A DNA stretch of 64,000 nucleotides from Variovorax paradoxus NBRC 15149 (GTDB lineage: Bacteria; Pseudomonadota; Gammaproteobacteria; Burkholderiales; Burkholderiaceae_C), in assembly GCF_001591365.1 (NCBI RefSeq), contig NZ_BCUT01000001.1:496001-560000 (forward strand), in the 5' to 3' direction. How positions within the stretch are numbered: the first letter of the stretch is position 1; each line of letters begins with the position of its first letter. The position numbers and the translations under genes were made by a program. The notes beneath the pieces are model-generated. The model made no database searches, was not told the origin of the DNA, and saw only the letters and a program-made list of their open reading frames with translations. This document shows positions 17,494 to 26,123 of this stretch, piece after piece.

Positions 17494-18377
17494 TTGCTTG
17501 TCTCCTTGGTTGTTGGATGCCTGTCTTGTTCCGCAGCGAGCGCCTGCAGCCGTTCGGCCAGGCGAACCACCGGCGCGTCGACCATGCGGCCGTCGAGGCT
17601 GGCGACGCCGCCGCCAGCCGACCGCACGGCCTCGATCACGCGGCGCGCCCATGCGAGCTCGCCGTCGCTCGGGCCGAGCGCGGCCTGCACCGGCGCGACC
17701 TGGTCGGGGTGGATGCACAGCTTGGCGCCGAAGCCGCCGCGCCGCGCGCGTGCGGTGTCGGCGGCCAGGCGCTGCGCATCGCGCCAGTCGGCCGTCACGC
17801 CGTCGATCGGCGCGGGCAGCCCGGTGCGGCGCGAGGCCAGCAGCAGCGCCAGGCGCACCGGCACCAGCTCGGCTTCGTCCGCATCGCAGGCCAGCCCGAC
17901 ATCGGCCTGGAAATCGAGGTTGCCGAAGGCGAGCCGCAGCACCTGTGGCGCCGCCGCGAGCTCGTCGACCGCCGCGAGGCCGGCCGCCGATTCGACGAGC
18001 GGCACGAGCACCCCTCGAGGACCGATGGCTTCGGCCAGCAGCCGCAGGTCGCCGGCCCGCTCCGCCTTGGGCAGCACCACGCCCGCAATCAGCCCCTGCA
18101 AGACCAGCCCGGCCACGGCCACGCAGTCGTCCTCGTGCCAGGGCGTGCCTGCGGCATTGATGCGCACCAGCAGGCGCTGCCGGCCGGCCGCGGGCAGCGC
18201 GGCGAACGACGCCGCGAGGCCTTCGCGCGCCGCGGCCTTGCGCTCGGGTGCCACCGCATCCTCCAGGTCGACGATCACCGCGCCCGCGCCGGTGGCCAGC
18301 GCGCGCGCGTGGCGCTCGGGCCGGTCGGCCGGCACGAAGAGAAAGGCGCGCGCCAGCGCGAGCGCTGCCGTGCTCAC
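17490..18377 (-). CDS. HpcH/HpaI aldolase family CoA ester lyase (CitE-like)
   Basis: A 295-residue CitE-like lyase. Family landmarks are FLFVPADRPERHARAL at the N-terminus, IVDLEDAVAPERK, VLPKAE, PLVESAAGL with a metal-binding Glu, and FGNLDFQADVG with a metal-binding Asp. Relatives cleave malyl-CoA or citramalyl-CoA; with the CoA-transferase and dehydratase next door, citramalyl-CoA cleavage to acetyl-CoA and pyruvate is the most economical reading. Start GTG at 18377 overlaps the stop of the CoA-transferase gene (GTGA), and the stop overlaps the next GTG, so the three are tightly coupled. Confidence 0.85.
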   Translation of the reverse strand: MSTAALALARAFLFVPADRPERHARALATGAGAVIVDLEDAVAPERKAAAREGLAASFAALPAAGRQRLLVRINAAGTPWHEDDCVAVAGLVLQGLIAGVVLPKAERAGDLRLLAEAIGPRGVLVPLVESAAGLAAVDELAAAPQVLRLAFGNLDFQADVGLACDADEAELVPVRLALLLASRRTGLPAPIDGVTADWRDAQRLAADTARARRGGFGAKLCIHPDQVAPVQAALGPSDGELAWARRVIEAVRSAGGGVASLDGRMVDAPVVRLAERLQALAAEQDRHPTTKETSK

Positions 18378-19579
18378 ACCGCCCCCGCCTCGCGCAGCGC
18401 CGCGATGTCCGCCTCGCTGCGGCCCAGGCTGCGCAGGATGGCGTCGGTGTGCTGGCCCACGGCCGGTATCGCGTCCATGCGGTAGTCGAAGGCGCTCTGG
18501 CGGCCGGCCGGCAGCAGCGCCGGAATGTCGCCGGCCGGCGAGCCCACCTGCCGCCAGCGCTCGCGCGCCTGCAATTGCGGATGCGCCCACAGCCCGGCCA
18601 TGTCGTTCATGCGCGCATTGGCGATCTGCGCCGCATCGAGGCGCTCGACCACCTGCGCGGTGCCGAGCGCGGCGAAGGTCTCGACGATGATCGCGCGCAG
18701 CGCGTCGCGGTTCTCGTTGCGCCGCGCATTGCTGTCGAAGCGCGCGTCGGTGGCAAGCCCCGCCTGCAGCAGCACCTTCTCGCAGAACACACGCCATTCG
18801 CGCTCGTTCTGCAGGCCCAGCATCACCGTGCCGCCGTCGCCCGCGGGAAAGGGACCGTAGGGATAGATGGTGGCGTGCGAGGCCGCGCTGCGCGGCGGCG
18901 GCGGCGCGCCTTCGTAGGCGTAGTACATCGGGTAGCCCATCCACTCGGCGAGCGATTCGAGCATCGACACGTCGATGTGCGAGCCCTTGCCGGTCTTGCC
19001 GCGCTGCAGCAGCGCCGCGAGGATGCCGGTGTAGGCATACATGCCCGCCGCGATGTCGGCGATGGAATTGCCCGACTTGCAGGGATCGTCCGGCGTGCCG
19101 GTGACCGAGAGAAAACCCGCCTCGCTCTGGATCAGCAGGTCGTAGGCCTTCTTGTCGCGGTACGGGCCGTCGTCGCCATAGCCCGAGATGTCGCAGACGA
19201 TGAGCCGCGGATGCAGGGCCTGCAGCGCCTCGGCGCCCAGGCCCATGCGCGCGGCCGCGCCGGGCGCGAGGTTCTGCACCAGCACGTCGGCCTCGGCCAC
19301 CAGCGCCTGCAGCACCGCGAGCGCGGCAGGCTGCTTGAGGTCGAGCGTGAGGCTTTCCTTGGAGCGGTTCACCCACACGAAGTGCGAGGCCTCGCCGCCC
19401 ACGCGTGCGTCGTAGGCGCGCGCGAAGTCGCCGGCGCCGGGGCGCTCCACCTTGATGACGCGGGCGCCGAGGTCGGCCAGCTGCCGGGTGCAGAAAGGCG
19501 CGGCGATCGCGTGCTCGAGCGAAACCACGGTGATGCCGTCGAGAGGTCTTGTCATGGACGTGTTTTCCATTTTTTTCAT
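18374..19579 (-). CDS. CaiB/BaiF family CoA-transferase
   Basis: A 401-residue class III CoA-transferase, which moves CoA between carboxylic acids through aspartyl-CoA. N-terminal GITVVSLEHAIAAPFCTRQL, LGARVIKVERPGAGDFAR and the catalytic region KKAYDLLIQSEAGFLSVTG are typical, with the conserved Asp in AYDLLIQ. In this operon it would activate the incoming acid, probably with succinyl-CoA. The first of three possible starts (19579, 19570, 19555) is preferred because it overlaps the stop of the dehydratase gene by four bases. Confidence 0.88.
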   Translation of the reverse strand: MKKMENTSMTRPLDGITVVSLEHAIAAPFCTRQLADLGARVIKVERPGAGDFARAYDARVGGEASHFVWVNRSKESLTLDLKQPAALAVLQALVAEADVLVQNLAPGAAARMGLGAEALQALHPRLIVCDISGYGDDGPYRDKKAYDLLIQSEAGFLSVTGTPDDPCKSGNSIADIAAGMYAYTGILAALLQRGKTGKGSHIDVSMLESLAEWMGYPMYYAYEGAPPPPRSAASHATIYPYGPFPAGDGGTVMLGLQNEREWRVFCEKVLLQAGLATDARFDSNARRNENRDALRAIIVETFAALGTAQVVERLDAAQIANARMNDMAGLWAHPQLQARERWRQVGSPAGDIPALLPAGRQSAFDYRMDAIPAVGQHTDAILRSLGRSEADIAALREAGAV

Positions 19580-20484
19580 GCGAGCACGGCCGTGGCCTGC
19601 ATCGTGAGCCAGCCATCGGCGTCTTCGCCCCAGAGGCTGAAGGTCTTGCCGTCCGTGCTGCCTTCGGCCGGCCTGCCGTGCACGCGGAACGGCGCAATGT
19701 CGAAGGTCGGCCGCACGGCGCGGAACTCGAAGCGCGCGAGCTGCGCGCCCGGCACATGGCGGCGCAGCAGGTCCACCAGCAGCGTCGCGATCAGCGGGCC
19801 GTGCACGATCAGGCCCGGATAACCCTCGACCTGCGTCACGTAGCGGCGGTCGTAGTGGATGCGGTGGCCGTTGAAGGTGAGCGCCGAATAGCGGAACAGC
19901 AGCACGTCGTCGGGCACGATCTCGCGGCTGAAGGCGGCGTCCTTCGGCGCCGGCGTGGGCGGCGGCGCCTTCTCGCCGGGCGCGGCCGCGGCGCGGTAGA
20001 CGATGTCGTGCTCCTCGGTCAGCGCAAGGCCGCGTTCGTTGCGCACTTCATGGCGCACCAGCACGAACATCAGCTCGCCCGTGCGGCCGACCTTGTGGGT
20101 GACCGAGGCGATGGTCGAGGTGCGCTCGGCCCTGTCACCCACCTGCAGCGGGTTGCCCGGCTCCCACGCCAGCCGCCCGCCGGCCCACATGCGGCGCGGC
20201 AGCGGCACGGGCGGCAGGAAGCCGCCGCGCTTCGCATGGCCGTCCTCGCCGATCTCGGACTGGCGATGGTGCGGCAGGAAGTAGAGCCAATGCCAGAGTT
20301 CGGGCAGGCGCGTGCCGGCGGCGGGCGGTGCGTCGTCGCGGTCGAGCGTGGCCGAGAGCGCACGCACGGGAGCGGCGGTGATGTCGTCGGCCAGCGTTTC
20401 GCTGCGGCCTTGCCAGGCCTGGAGCTTCGCGAGCGTGCCGGCGTCGATCGCGCCGGGGGACTTTTCTTGGACGGAATTGATCAT
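19576..20484 (-). CDS. FAS1-like/MaoC-type acyl-CoA dehydratase (hydratase)
   Basis: A 302-residue protein with two hot-dog halves, the arrangement of FAS1-like dehydratase-domain proteins and mesaconyl-C4-CoA hydratases. The first half holds LWHWLYFLPHHRQSEIG and PLPRRMWAGGRL; the second ends in the MaoC-like YSALTFNGHRIHYDRRYV, followed by YPGLIVHGPLIA. The His in FNGHRIHYD and the VHGPL loop are the likely active-site elements. The ATG at 20484 was chosen because AAGGAA precedes it and the upstream extension overlaps the receptor gene. With the CoA-transferase and CitE-like lyase it fits hydration of itaconyl- or mesaconyl-CoA to citramalyl-CoA. Confidence 0.82.
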   Translation of the reverse strand: MINSVQEKSPGAIDAGTLAKLQAWQGRSETLADDITAAPVRALSATLDRDDAPPAAGTRLPELWHWLYFLPHHRQSEIGEDGHAKRGGFLPPVPLPRRMWAGGRLAWEPGNPLQVGDRAERTSTIASVTHKVGRTGELMFVLVRHEVRNERGLALTEEHDIVYRAAAAPGEKAPPPTPAPKDAAFSREIVPDDVLLFRYSALTFNGHRIHYDRRYVTQVEGYPGLIVHGPLIATLLVDLLRRHVPGAQLARFEFRAVRPTFDIAPFRVHGRPAEGSTDGKTFSLWGEDADGWLTMQATAVLA

Positions 20485-20492
20485 GGGTTCCT

Positions 20493-21467
20493 TCAGTCGA
20501 CCGCTGCGCCGGAGGCCTTGACGATGCGTGCCCACTTGGCGAGGTCGTCCTGCAGCAGTTTCGAGAATTGATCGGGCGTGGTGGGCGGCGCGATCTCCAC
20601 GCCCTGCTGTTCGAGCTTGTCGCGCAGGTCCTTCGCGGCCAGCGCCTTGCGCGTCGCGTCCTGCAGCGTGGCGAGCACCTCGGGCGGCACGCCCGCTGGC
20701 GCGAACAGGCCGATCCAGAGCGTGCCGTTGTAGCCCGGCACGGCCTCGGCGATGGCGGGCACATGGGGCAGCACCGGCGAGCGCTTGTCGCCGCTCACGG
20801 CCAGCGCGCGCAGCTTGCCGGCCTTGATGTGCGAGAGCGCCGAAGGCAGGCTCGCGAACACGATCGGCAGCTGCCCGCCGAGCACGTCGTTGAGCGCGGG
20901 CGCCACGCCCTTGTACGGCACGTGCTGCAGCGAGATGCCGGCCATGCTGTTGAGCATTTCGCCCAGCAGGTGGTTGAGCGTGCCGTTGCCGGCCGAGGCG
21001 TACTGGTAGTTGGCGCCCTTCTGCCGCGCGAGCTTCAGGAACTCGTTGAAATCCTTCGCGGGAAACGAGGGGTTGACCAGCAGCACGTTGGGCACCGCGC
21101 CGATCAGGCCCACGGGCTTGAAATCCTTCACCGGATCGAAGCCCGGGTTCCTGTAGAGCGCCGGGTTGATGGCCTGGCTGCTGCTGATGGTCATGAGCAG
21201 CATGTAGCCGTCCTTCGGGCCCTTGGCGACCAGTTGCGTGCCGATGTTGCCGCCCGCGCCCGGCCGGTTGTCGACCACCACGCTCGCGTTCATCAGCTCG
21301 CCGATCTTCTGGCCCACGAGGCGGCCCACGATGTCGTTGGTGCCGCCCGCAGCCTGCGGCACGACGAGCGTGACGGGGCGCGAGGGGTAGGGCTGCGCGG
21401 CAGCCGGAACCGCAGTGCAGAGCGCTGCCGCGGCAAGGGAAAGAAGCGCCAGTGCGCGGAATGTCAT
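20493..21467 (-). CDS. Bug-family tripartite tricarboxylate transporter substrate-binding protein
   Basis: A 324-residue periplasmic receptor. Signal peptide ends near PAAAQ (residue 24), followed by YPSRPVTLVVPQAAGGTND, VVVDNRPGAGGNIGTQLVA and HVPYKGVAPALNDVLGGQ. The ATG at 21467 has GGAGA eight bases before it; an in-frame ATG at 21482 overlaps that site and is less likely. First gene of the operon divergent from the LysR regulator, with eight bases to the dehydratase gene, so probably induced by the substrate it binds. Confidence 0.9.
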   Translation of the reverse strand: MTFRALALLSLAAAALCTAVPAAAQPYPSRPVTLVVPQAAGGTNDIVGRLVGQKIGELMNASVVVDNRPGAGGNIGTQLVAKGPKDGYMLLMTISSSQAINPALYRNPGFDPVKDFKPVGLIGAVPNVLLVNPSFPAKDFNEFLKLARQKGANYQYASAGNGTLNHLLGEMLNSMAGISLQHVPYKGVAPALNDVLGGQLPIVFASLPSALSHIKAGKLRALAVSGDKRSPVLPHVPAIAEAVPGYNGTLWIGLFAPAGVPPEVLATLQDATRKALAAKDLRDKLEQQGVEIAPPTTPDQFSKLLQDDLAKWARIVKASGAAVD

Positions 21468-21538
21468 TGTCTTTGTCTCCATGGCCGCATGGTGTTCTGC
21501 CGTGGCAGCGTGCGCAATCTGCGATTTCGAAACCCAGG

Positions 21539-21555
21539 CTTCTGAAATACCGAAG
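21539..21555. promoter_or_regulatory. LysR-type operator (T-N11-A dyad)
   Basis: The dyad CTTC-N9-GAAG contains the T-N11-A signature of LysR-type activator sites. It lies in the 110-bp gap between the divergent LysR gene and the CoA operon, 22 bp before the regulator start, as expected for autoregulation together with activation of the operon. Nearby TTTCGAAA (21525-21532) is a second small palindrome. Confidence 0.5.
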
Positions 21556-21577
21556 GCTCGGGCTTTACGATGGCGCC

Positions 21578-22489
21578 ATGCTTTTCGACCTGACCGACCT
21601 GCGCCTCTTCGTTGCCACGGCCGAGCTCGGCAATCTCACGCGCGCGGCCGAGCGGCAGCACCTGTCGCTTGCGGCGGCCAGCGCGCGCATCAAGGCGCTC
21701 GAAAACCAGGCCGGGCTGCAGCTGCTGCAGCGCGAAGCGCGCGGCGTGCGCCTGCTGCCGCCGGGGGAAGCCTTCCTGCACCACGCGCGCCTCGTGCTGC
21801 ACCAGACCGAGCAGCTGCGCGCCGACCTGCTCGAATACGGCGGCGGCCTGCGCGGCCACCTGCGCGTGTTCGCCAACACCACGGCGGTGACCGATTTCCT
21901 GCCTGAAATCTTGCCGGGCTTTCTTGCGCGCAATCCGCGCATCAACGTCGACCTTCAGGAAAAACCGAATGCTCAGATCCCGCGCGGCGTGCTCGACGGC
22001 CGCGCCGACATCGGCATCGTGGCGGGCCGCGTCGACACGCTGGGCCTCGAAGCGATCCACTTCAGCACCGATCGGCTGGTGCTCGCCACCTCGCGCAAGC
22101 ACCGCTTCGCGAAGCGCCGCAGGATTTCATTCGCGGAAACGCTGGATGAAGACGCAATCGGCATGCAGCAAGGCAGCACCTTGCAGACCTTTCTGGCGCA
22201 GATCACCGACAACCTCGGCAAGCGGCAGAAGCTGCGCATCCAGCTCGGCAGCTTCGACGCCATGTGCCGGATGATCGGCAGCGGCGTGGGCATTGGCGTG
22301 GTGCCGGAGTCGGCGGCGCGGCGCAATCAGGAAAGCATGCAGCTCGCGCTGATCGATCTCAGCGACGCATGGTGCGTGCGGGAGCGCTACCTGCTGGTGC
22401 GCGACCGGGCGGCACTGCCGATCTATGCGCAGGCGCTGGTCGAGACGCTGTGCCAGCACTACGCCGTGGAGCAGGCCGCTGCCGGCTGA
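21578..22489 (+). CDS. LysR-family transcriptional regulator
   Basis: A 303-residue regulator. The N-terminal winged helix-turn-helix (residues 1-60: LRLFVATAELGNLTRAAERQ, then ASARIKALENQAGLQLLQR) is followed by a type 2 periplasmic-binding-like effector domain, including GSGVGIGVVPESAARR near residue 240. Start ATG at 21578 fits the usual spacing before the helix-turn-helix; the longer upstream frame runs over the operator. Divergent position makes it the probable regulator of the Bug, dehydratase, CoA-transferase and lyase operon. Confidence 0.88.
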   Translation: MLFDLTDLRLFVATAELGNLTRAAERQHLSLAAASARIKALENQAGLQLLQREARGVRLLPPGEAFLHHARLVLHQTEQLRADLLEYGGGLRGHLRVFANTTAVTDFLPEILPGFLARNPRINVDLQEKPNAQIPRGVLDGRADIGIVAGRVDTLGLEAIHFSTDRLVLATSRKHRFAKRRRISFAETLDEDAIGMQQGSTLQTFLAQITDNLGKRQKLRIQLGSFDAMCRMIGSGVGIGVVPESAARRNQESMQLALIDLSDAWCVRERYLLVRDRAALPIYAQALVETLCQHYAVEQAAAG

Positions 22490-22581
22490 GTGCCACAAAT
22501 CAAGGACTTGCGGGCGAATTCTGAAGAAGCCGATGCCATCCCCATTTTCCGTGGACAACTTTGGGGATAACTGATGTTCTT

Positions 22582-22617
22582 CCTTGTAAAGGCGATCTAA
22601 CTTGTTGTTTTACAAGG
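22582..22617. repeat. 9-bp inverted repeat with 18-nt loop
   Basis: CCTTGTAAA (22582-22590) and TTTACAAGG (22609-22617) in an A+T-rich patch after the LysR gene. There is no T-run, so it is not a standard terminator; it could be a regulator site or an RNA hairpin. Confidence 0.45.
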
Positions 22618-22729
22618 GGAATAATCAGTTTGCTCAAAAATTGGGCGGTGAACAAAGTGATCTGCGGCCTGCCGGGTCCGGCAGTGAGCTGTTGCTGTTG
22701 TCGTGTTCGGGGCGCGTGCACAGGCCACC

Positions 22730-22945
22730 GGGTACTCCCCTCCGCGAATGTCCCCCGGGGGCTGCGCCCCCTCCTCCTTGATTTCGCTGCGGGGAGCACC
22801 CGATGCCCTGTGCACCTGGGCACGCTCTGCGAACACAGCCGATCAACGGCCGCTCTGTCCAACGCTCCCGCTGATGGGGTGCCTTGCGCAGCGAAATCAA
22901 GGGGGAGGCCGAAGGCCGGAGGACATTCGCGGAGCAAGGTACCCC
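22730..22945. repeat. long imperfect inverted repeat, GC-rich intergenic element
   Basis: A left arm (22730-22801) and a right arm (22876-22945) are inverted copies with blocks of near identity: CTCCGCGAATGTCC against GGACATTCGCGGAG, CCTTGATTTCGCTGCG against CGCAGCGAAATCAAGG, and GGGTAC against GTACCC. The 74-bp centre is itself partly self-complementary to sequence just outside the left arm (GTGCACAGG at 22717 and CCTGTGCAC at 22807). It fills the gap between the LysR and phaA genes, with no gene in it. It resembles dispersed intergenic repeats of Comamonadaceae; whether it recurs in this genome cannot be seen from one window. Confidence 0.7.
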
Positions 22946-23014
22946 GTCGGCGGGAGCGCGCCCTGAATGGCCGCGCCCCCGAAAGAGAGGTGCGCGACCC
23001 GGGAGCGCAAAGAC

Positions 23015-24193
23015 CTATCGCTCGATCGTCAGCGCCACGCCCATGCCGCCGCCGATGCACAGCGACGCAATGCCCTTCTTCGCGTTCTGGCGCTGCATCT
23101 CGTGCAGCAGCGTCACCAGGATGCGGCAGCCCGACGCGCCGATCGGGTGGCCGATGGCAATGGCGCCGCCGTTCACGTTGACCTTGTTCACGTCCCAGCC
23201 CATTTCCCTGTTCACCGCGCAGGCCTGCGCCGCGAAAGCCTCGTTGATCTCGAGCAGATCAAGGTCGGCAGCCTTCCAGCCGGCGCGCTGCAGCGCCTTG
23301 GTCGACGCGGGCACCGGGCCCATGCCCATGATCGCCGGGTCGAGGCCGGCCGTGGCGTAGCTTGCGATGCGGCCCAGCGGCTTGAGGCCGAGCGCGGCCG
23401 CCTTCTTGGCCGTCATCACCATCACGGCGGCAGCGCCGTCGTTCAGGCCCGAGGCATTGCCCGCGGTCACGCCGCCAGCCTTGTCGAACGCGGGGCGCAG
23501 GCCCGCCAGGCCTTCGGCGCTGGTCTTGCGGTTGATGAACTCGTCCTTGTCGAAGACGATCGGATCGCCCTTCTTCTGCGCAATGCTCACGGGCACGATC
23601 TCGTCCTTGAACTTGCCGGCGTCCTGCGCGGCCGCGGCCTTGGTCTGGCTGCCGAGCGCGAGCTCGTCCTGCGCGGAGCGGTCGATGCCGTACTTCTTGG
23701 CCACGTTCTCGGCCGTGATGCCCATGTGGTACTGGTTGTAGACGTCCCACAGGCCGTCCACGATCATGGTGTCGACCAGCTTCCAGTCGCCCATGCGCTG
23801 GCCGTTGCGCGAATTGGGCAGCACGTGCGGCGCGGCGCTCATGTTCTCCTGGCCGCCGGCAATCACGATCTCGCTGTCGCCCGTGGCCACGGCCTGCGCC
23901 GCGAGCATCACGGCCTTCAGGCCCGAACCGCACACGGCGTTGATGGTGAGCGCCGGCGTTTCCTTGGCGCCGCCGCTCTTGAGCCATGCCTGGCGCGCGG
24001 GGTTCTGGCCCGCACCGGCGGCCAGCACCTGGCCCATGATGGCTTCGCCGACCTGGTCGGCCGTGAGATTGGCGCGCGCGATCACTTCCTTGATCACGAG
24101 GGCGCCCAGCTCGGTGGCTGCAATGCCGGCAAGCGAGCCGCCGAACTTGCCGACCGCCGTGCGTGCGGCCGAAACGATGACGATGTCTTCCAT
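23015..24193 (-). CDS. phaA: acetyl-CoA acetyltransferase (beta-ketothiolase)
   Basis: Condenses two acetyl-CoA to acetoacetyl-CoA, the first step of polyhydroxybutyrate synthesis. 392 residues, the standard thiolase length, with the acyl-accepting Cys88 in NAVCGSG, His349 in GGAIAIGHPIGASG, and Cys379 in CIGGGMG. The downstream neighbour of phaC with 65 bp between them, the classical order phaC-phaA; phaB is missing here and lies at 15 kb. Confidence 0.93.
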   Translation of the reverse strand: MEDIVIVSAARTAVGKFGGSLAGIAATELGALVIKEVIARANLTADQVGEAIMGQVLAAGAGQNPARQAWLKSGGAKETPALTINAVCGSGLKAVMLAAQAVATGDSEIVIAGGQENMSAAPHVLPNSRNGQRMGDWKLVDTMIVDGLWDVYNQYHMGITAENVAKKYGIDRSAQDELALGSQTKAAAAQDAGKFKDEIVPVSIAQKKGDPIVFDKDEFINRKTSAEGLAGLRPAFDKAGGVTAGNASGLNDGAAAVMVMTAKKAAALGLKPLGRIASYATAGLDPAIMGMGPVPASTKALQRAGWKAADLDLLEINEAFAAQACAVNREMGWDVNKVNVNGGAIAIGHPIGASGCRILVTLLHEMQRQNAKKGIASLCIGGGMGVALTIER

Positions 24194-24258
24194 GAGGTTC
24201 TCCGTTGAAGTGATTTGAATTGAAGCGGTGCGGGTAACTCGTGCGTGTGTGTCCGGGA

Positions 24259-26010
24259 TCAGGCCCTGGCCTTGACGTAGCGTCCCGGCGCCGGCTCGAT
24301 GGCCTTGTAGGCCTTGCCGTTGCCGTAGGCCTTGGGTGCCGGGACCTGCTTGCCCGCATGGTCCTTGAGCCATTGGGCCCAGTCGGTCCACCAGCTGCCG
24401 GGATGCTCGGTGGCGCCGGCCAGCCATTCGGCCTGGGTCTTGGGGAACTTGCCGTCCTCGCGCGTCCAGTGGCTGCGCTTTTTCTTGGCGGGCGGATTGA
24501 TCACGCCCGCGATGTGGCCCGAGGCGCCCATGACGAAGCGCTTCTTGCCGGGCAGCAGCTGCGTGGACGCATAGGCGCCGCCGATCGGCACGATGTGGTC
24601 TTCGCGCGAGCCGTAGATATAGGCCGGGATGTCGATCCTGCCGAGGTCGATCTTCTCGCCGCAGACCGTGAGCGCATTGGGCTTGGCGAGCTTGTTCTCG
24701 TGGTACGTGTTGCGCAGGTACCAGGTGTAGAACGGGCCCGGCAGGTTGGTGGCGTCGCTGTTCCAGTAGAGCAGGTCGAAGGGCGGCGGGGTCTCGCCCT
24801 TCAGGTAGTTGCCGACCACGTAGTTCCAGACCAGGTCGTTGGGCCGCAGGAAGCTGAAGGTCGAGGCCAGGTCCATGCCCGGCAGCAGGCCGCCCTTGCC
24901 CAGCTGCATTTCGCGGTACGCCACCATCGCCTCGTCCACGAAGATGTCGAGGATGCCGGTGTCGCTGAAGTCGAGAAAGGTGGTGAGCAGCGTGACCGAG
25001 GCGGCCGGCTTTTCGCCGCGCGCCGCGAGCACGGCCAGCGCTGTGCTCAGGATGGTGCCGCCCACGCAGAAGCCCAGCGCGTTGATCTGCTTGCTCCCGC
25101 CGATCTCCTGCACGAGGTGGATCGCCTTGATGGCGGCATTCTCGATGTAGTCGTCCCAGGTGGCGTGGGCCAGCGACTCGTCGGGGTTGCGCCAGCTCAC
25201 CACGAACACGCGGTGGCCCTGCTCGTTGGCATAGCGGATCAGGGAGTTCTCGGGCTGCAGGTCGAGGATGTAGAACTTGTTGATGCACGGCGGCACCAGC
25301 AGGAACGGCCGCTCATAGACCTTGGCCGTGAGCGGTTTGTATTCGAGCAGTTGGAAATACTCGTTCTCGAACACCACGGCGCCCTCGGTGGTGGCCACGT
25401 TGCGCCCCACTTCGAAGGCGCTTTCGTCGGTCATGCTGAGGTGGCCCTGCTTCACGTCGTGCAGCAGGTTCTGGATGCCCTTGGCAATGCTCTCGCCCTG
25501 CGTGTCGATGGCTTTCTTCTGCGCCTCTGCGTTGAAGGCGAGCGAGTTGCTGGGCGATGCGGCCGCCATCCATTGCTCGACCGCAAAGCGCATGCGCGCC
25601 TTGGTCTTTTCGTCGGCGTCGATGGCCTCGGCCATGCTGAGCAGGGTGCGGCCATTGAGCAGGTAGACCGCCGCCGAGAAGGCCGCGAGCGGGTTGCTGC
25701 CCCAGGCTTCGCCGGCAAAGCGCCTGTCGCCCTCGGGCCTGGCGTCGAAGCCGCGGCGCCAGAGTTCGGTGGCCTCGGCCATGTATTGCTGCTGGATCGA
25801 TTGCAGCTTCTCGGGCGCGATGGAGACTTTCGGCAATTCAGGCAGCGTTGCCCCCGGAGGCAATTGCCACAGCGGCGTGCCGCCGCCGTTGAAGGCCGAG
25901 GCCCCCTGTACGGCGGACTGCTGGAGCGATTCCAGCGCCTTGGTCCATCCCTCCGAAAGAGCCTGCTGGAAGGGCGCGAACGCGTCGGCCCCCGTTGCTT
26001 GTTGCTTCAT
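24259..26010 (-). CDS. phaC: class I poly(3-hydroxyalkanoate) synthase
   Basis: Polymerises (R)-3-hydroxybutyryl-CoA on the surface of storage granules. 583 residues, the length of class I PhaC. The lipase-like box GFCVGG carries the nucleophile Cys315; TFLDFSDTGILDIF holds the catalytic Asp and GASGHIAGVINPP the catalytic His. The N-terminal 200 residues are the less conserved domain needed for dimerisation. Start: two consecutive ATG codons at 26013 and 26010; AGGAG spacing favours 26010. Transcribed with phaA. Confidence 0.93.
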   Translation of the reverse strand: MKQQATGADAFAPFQQALSEGWTKALESLQQSAVQGASAFNGGGTPLWQLPPGATLPELPKVSIAPEKLQSIQQQYMAEATELWRRGFDARPEGDRRFAGEAWGSNPLAAFSAAVYLLNGRTLLSMAEAIDADEKTKARMRFAVEQWMAAASPSNSLAFNAEAQKKAIDTQGESIAKGIQNLLHDVKQGHLSMTDESAFEVGRNVATTEGAVVFENEYFQLLEYKPLTAKVYERPFLLVPPCINKFYILDLQPENSLIRYANEQGHRVFVVSWRNPDESLAHATWDDYIENAAIKAIHLVQEIGGSKQINALGFCVGGTILSTALAVLAARGEKPAASVTLLTTFLDFSDTGILDIFVDEAMVAYREMQLGKGGLLPGMDLASTFSFLRPNDLVWNYVVGNYLKGETPPPFDLLYWNSDATNLPGPFYTWYLRNTYHENKLAKPNALTVCGEKIDLGRIDIPAYIYGSREDHIVPIGGAYASTQLLPGKKRFVMGASGHIAGVINPPAKKKRSHWTREDGKFPKTQAEWLAGATEHPGSWWTDWAQWLKDHAGKQVPAPKAYGNGKAYKAIEPAPGRYVKARA

Positions 26011-26123
26011 CATGTCTCCTGGTCCTCACCTGAATCGATACGGATGGCTTGCGTATTTTGAGTATCCTGCATTTCGCAAGGCGCCCACAACGCTCCCCGC
26101 TCACTTACCGACTGAAACTTCTT

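Noticed and set aside
22540-22580. Possible replication origin because of DnaA-box-like sequence
   Set aside because: Only one or two imperfect boxes, no cluster, and no dnaA, dnaN or parAB nearby.
22561-23181. 206-codon plus-strand frame over the inverted repeat
   Set aside because: It runs through the palindromic element and into the antisense of phaA; not coding-like.
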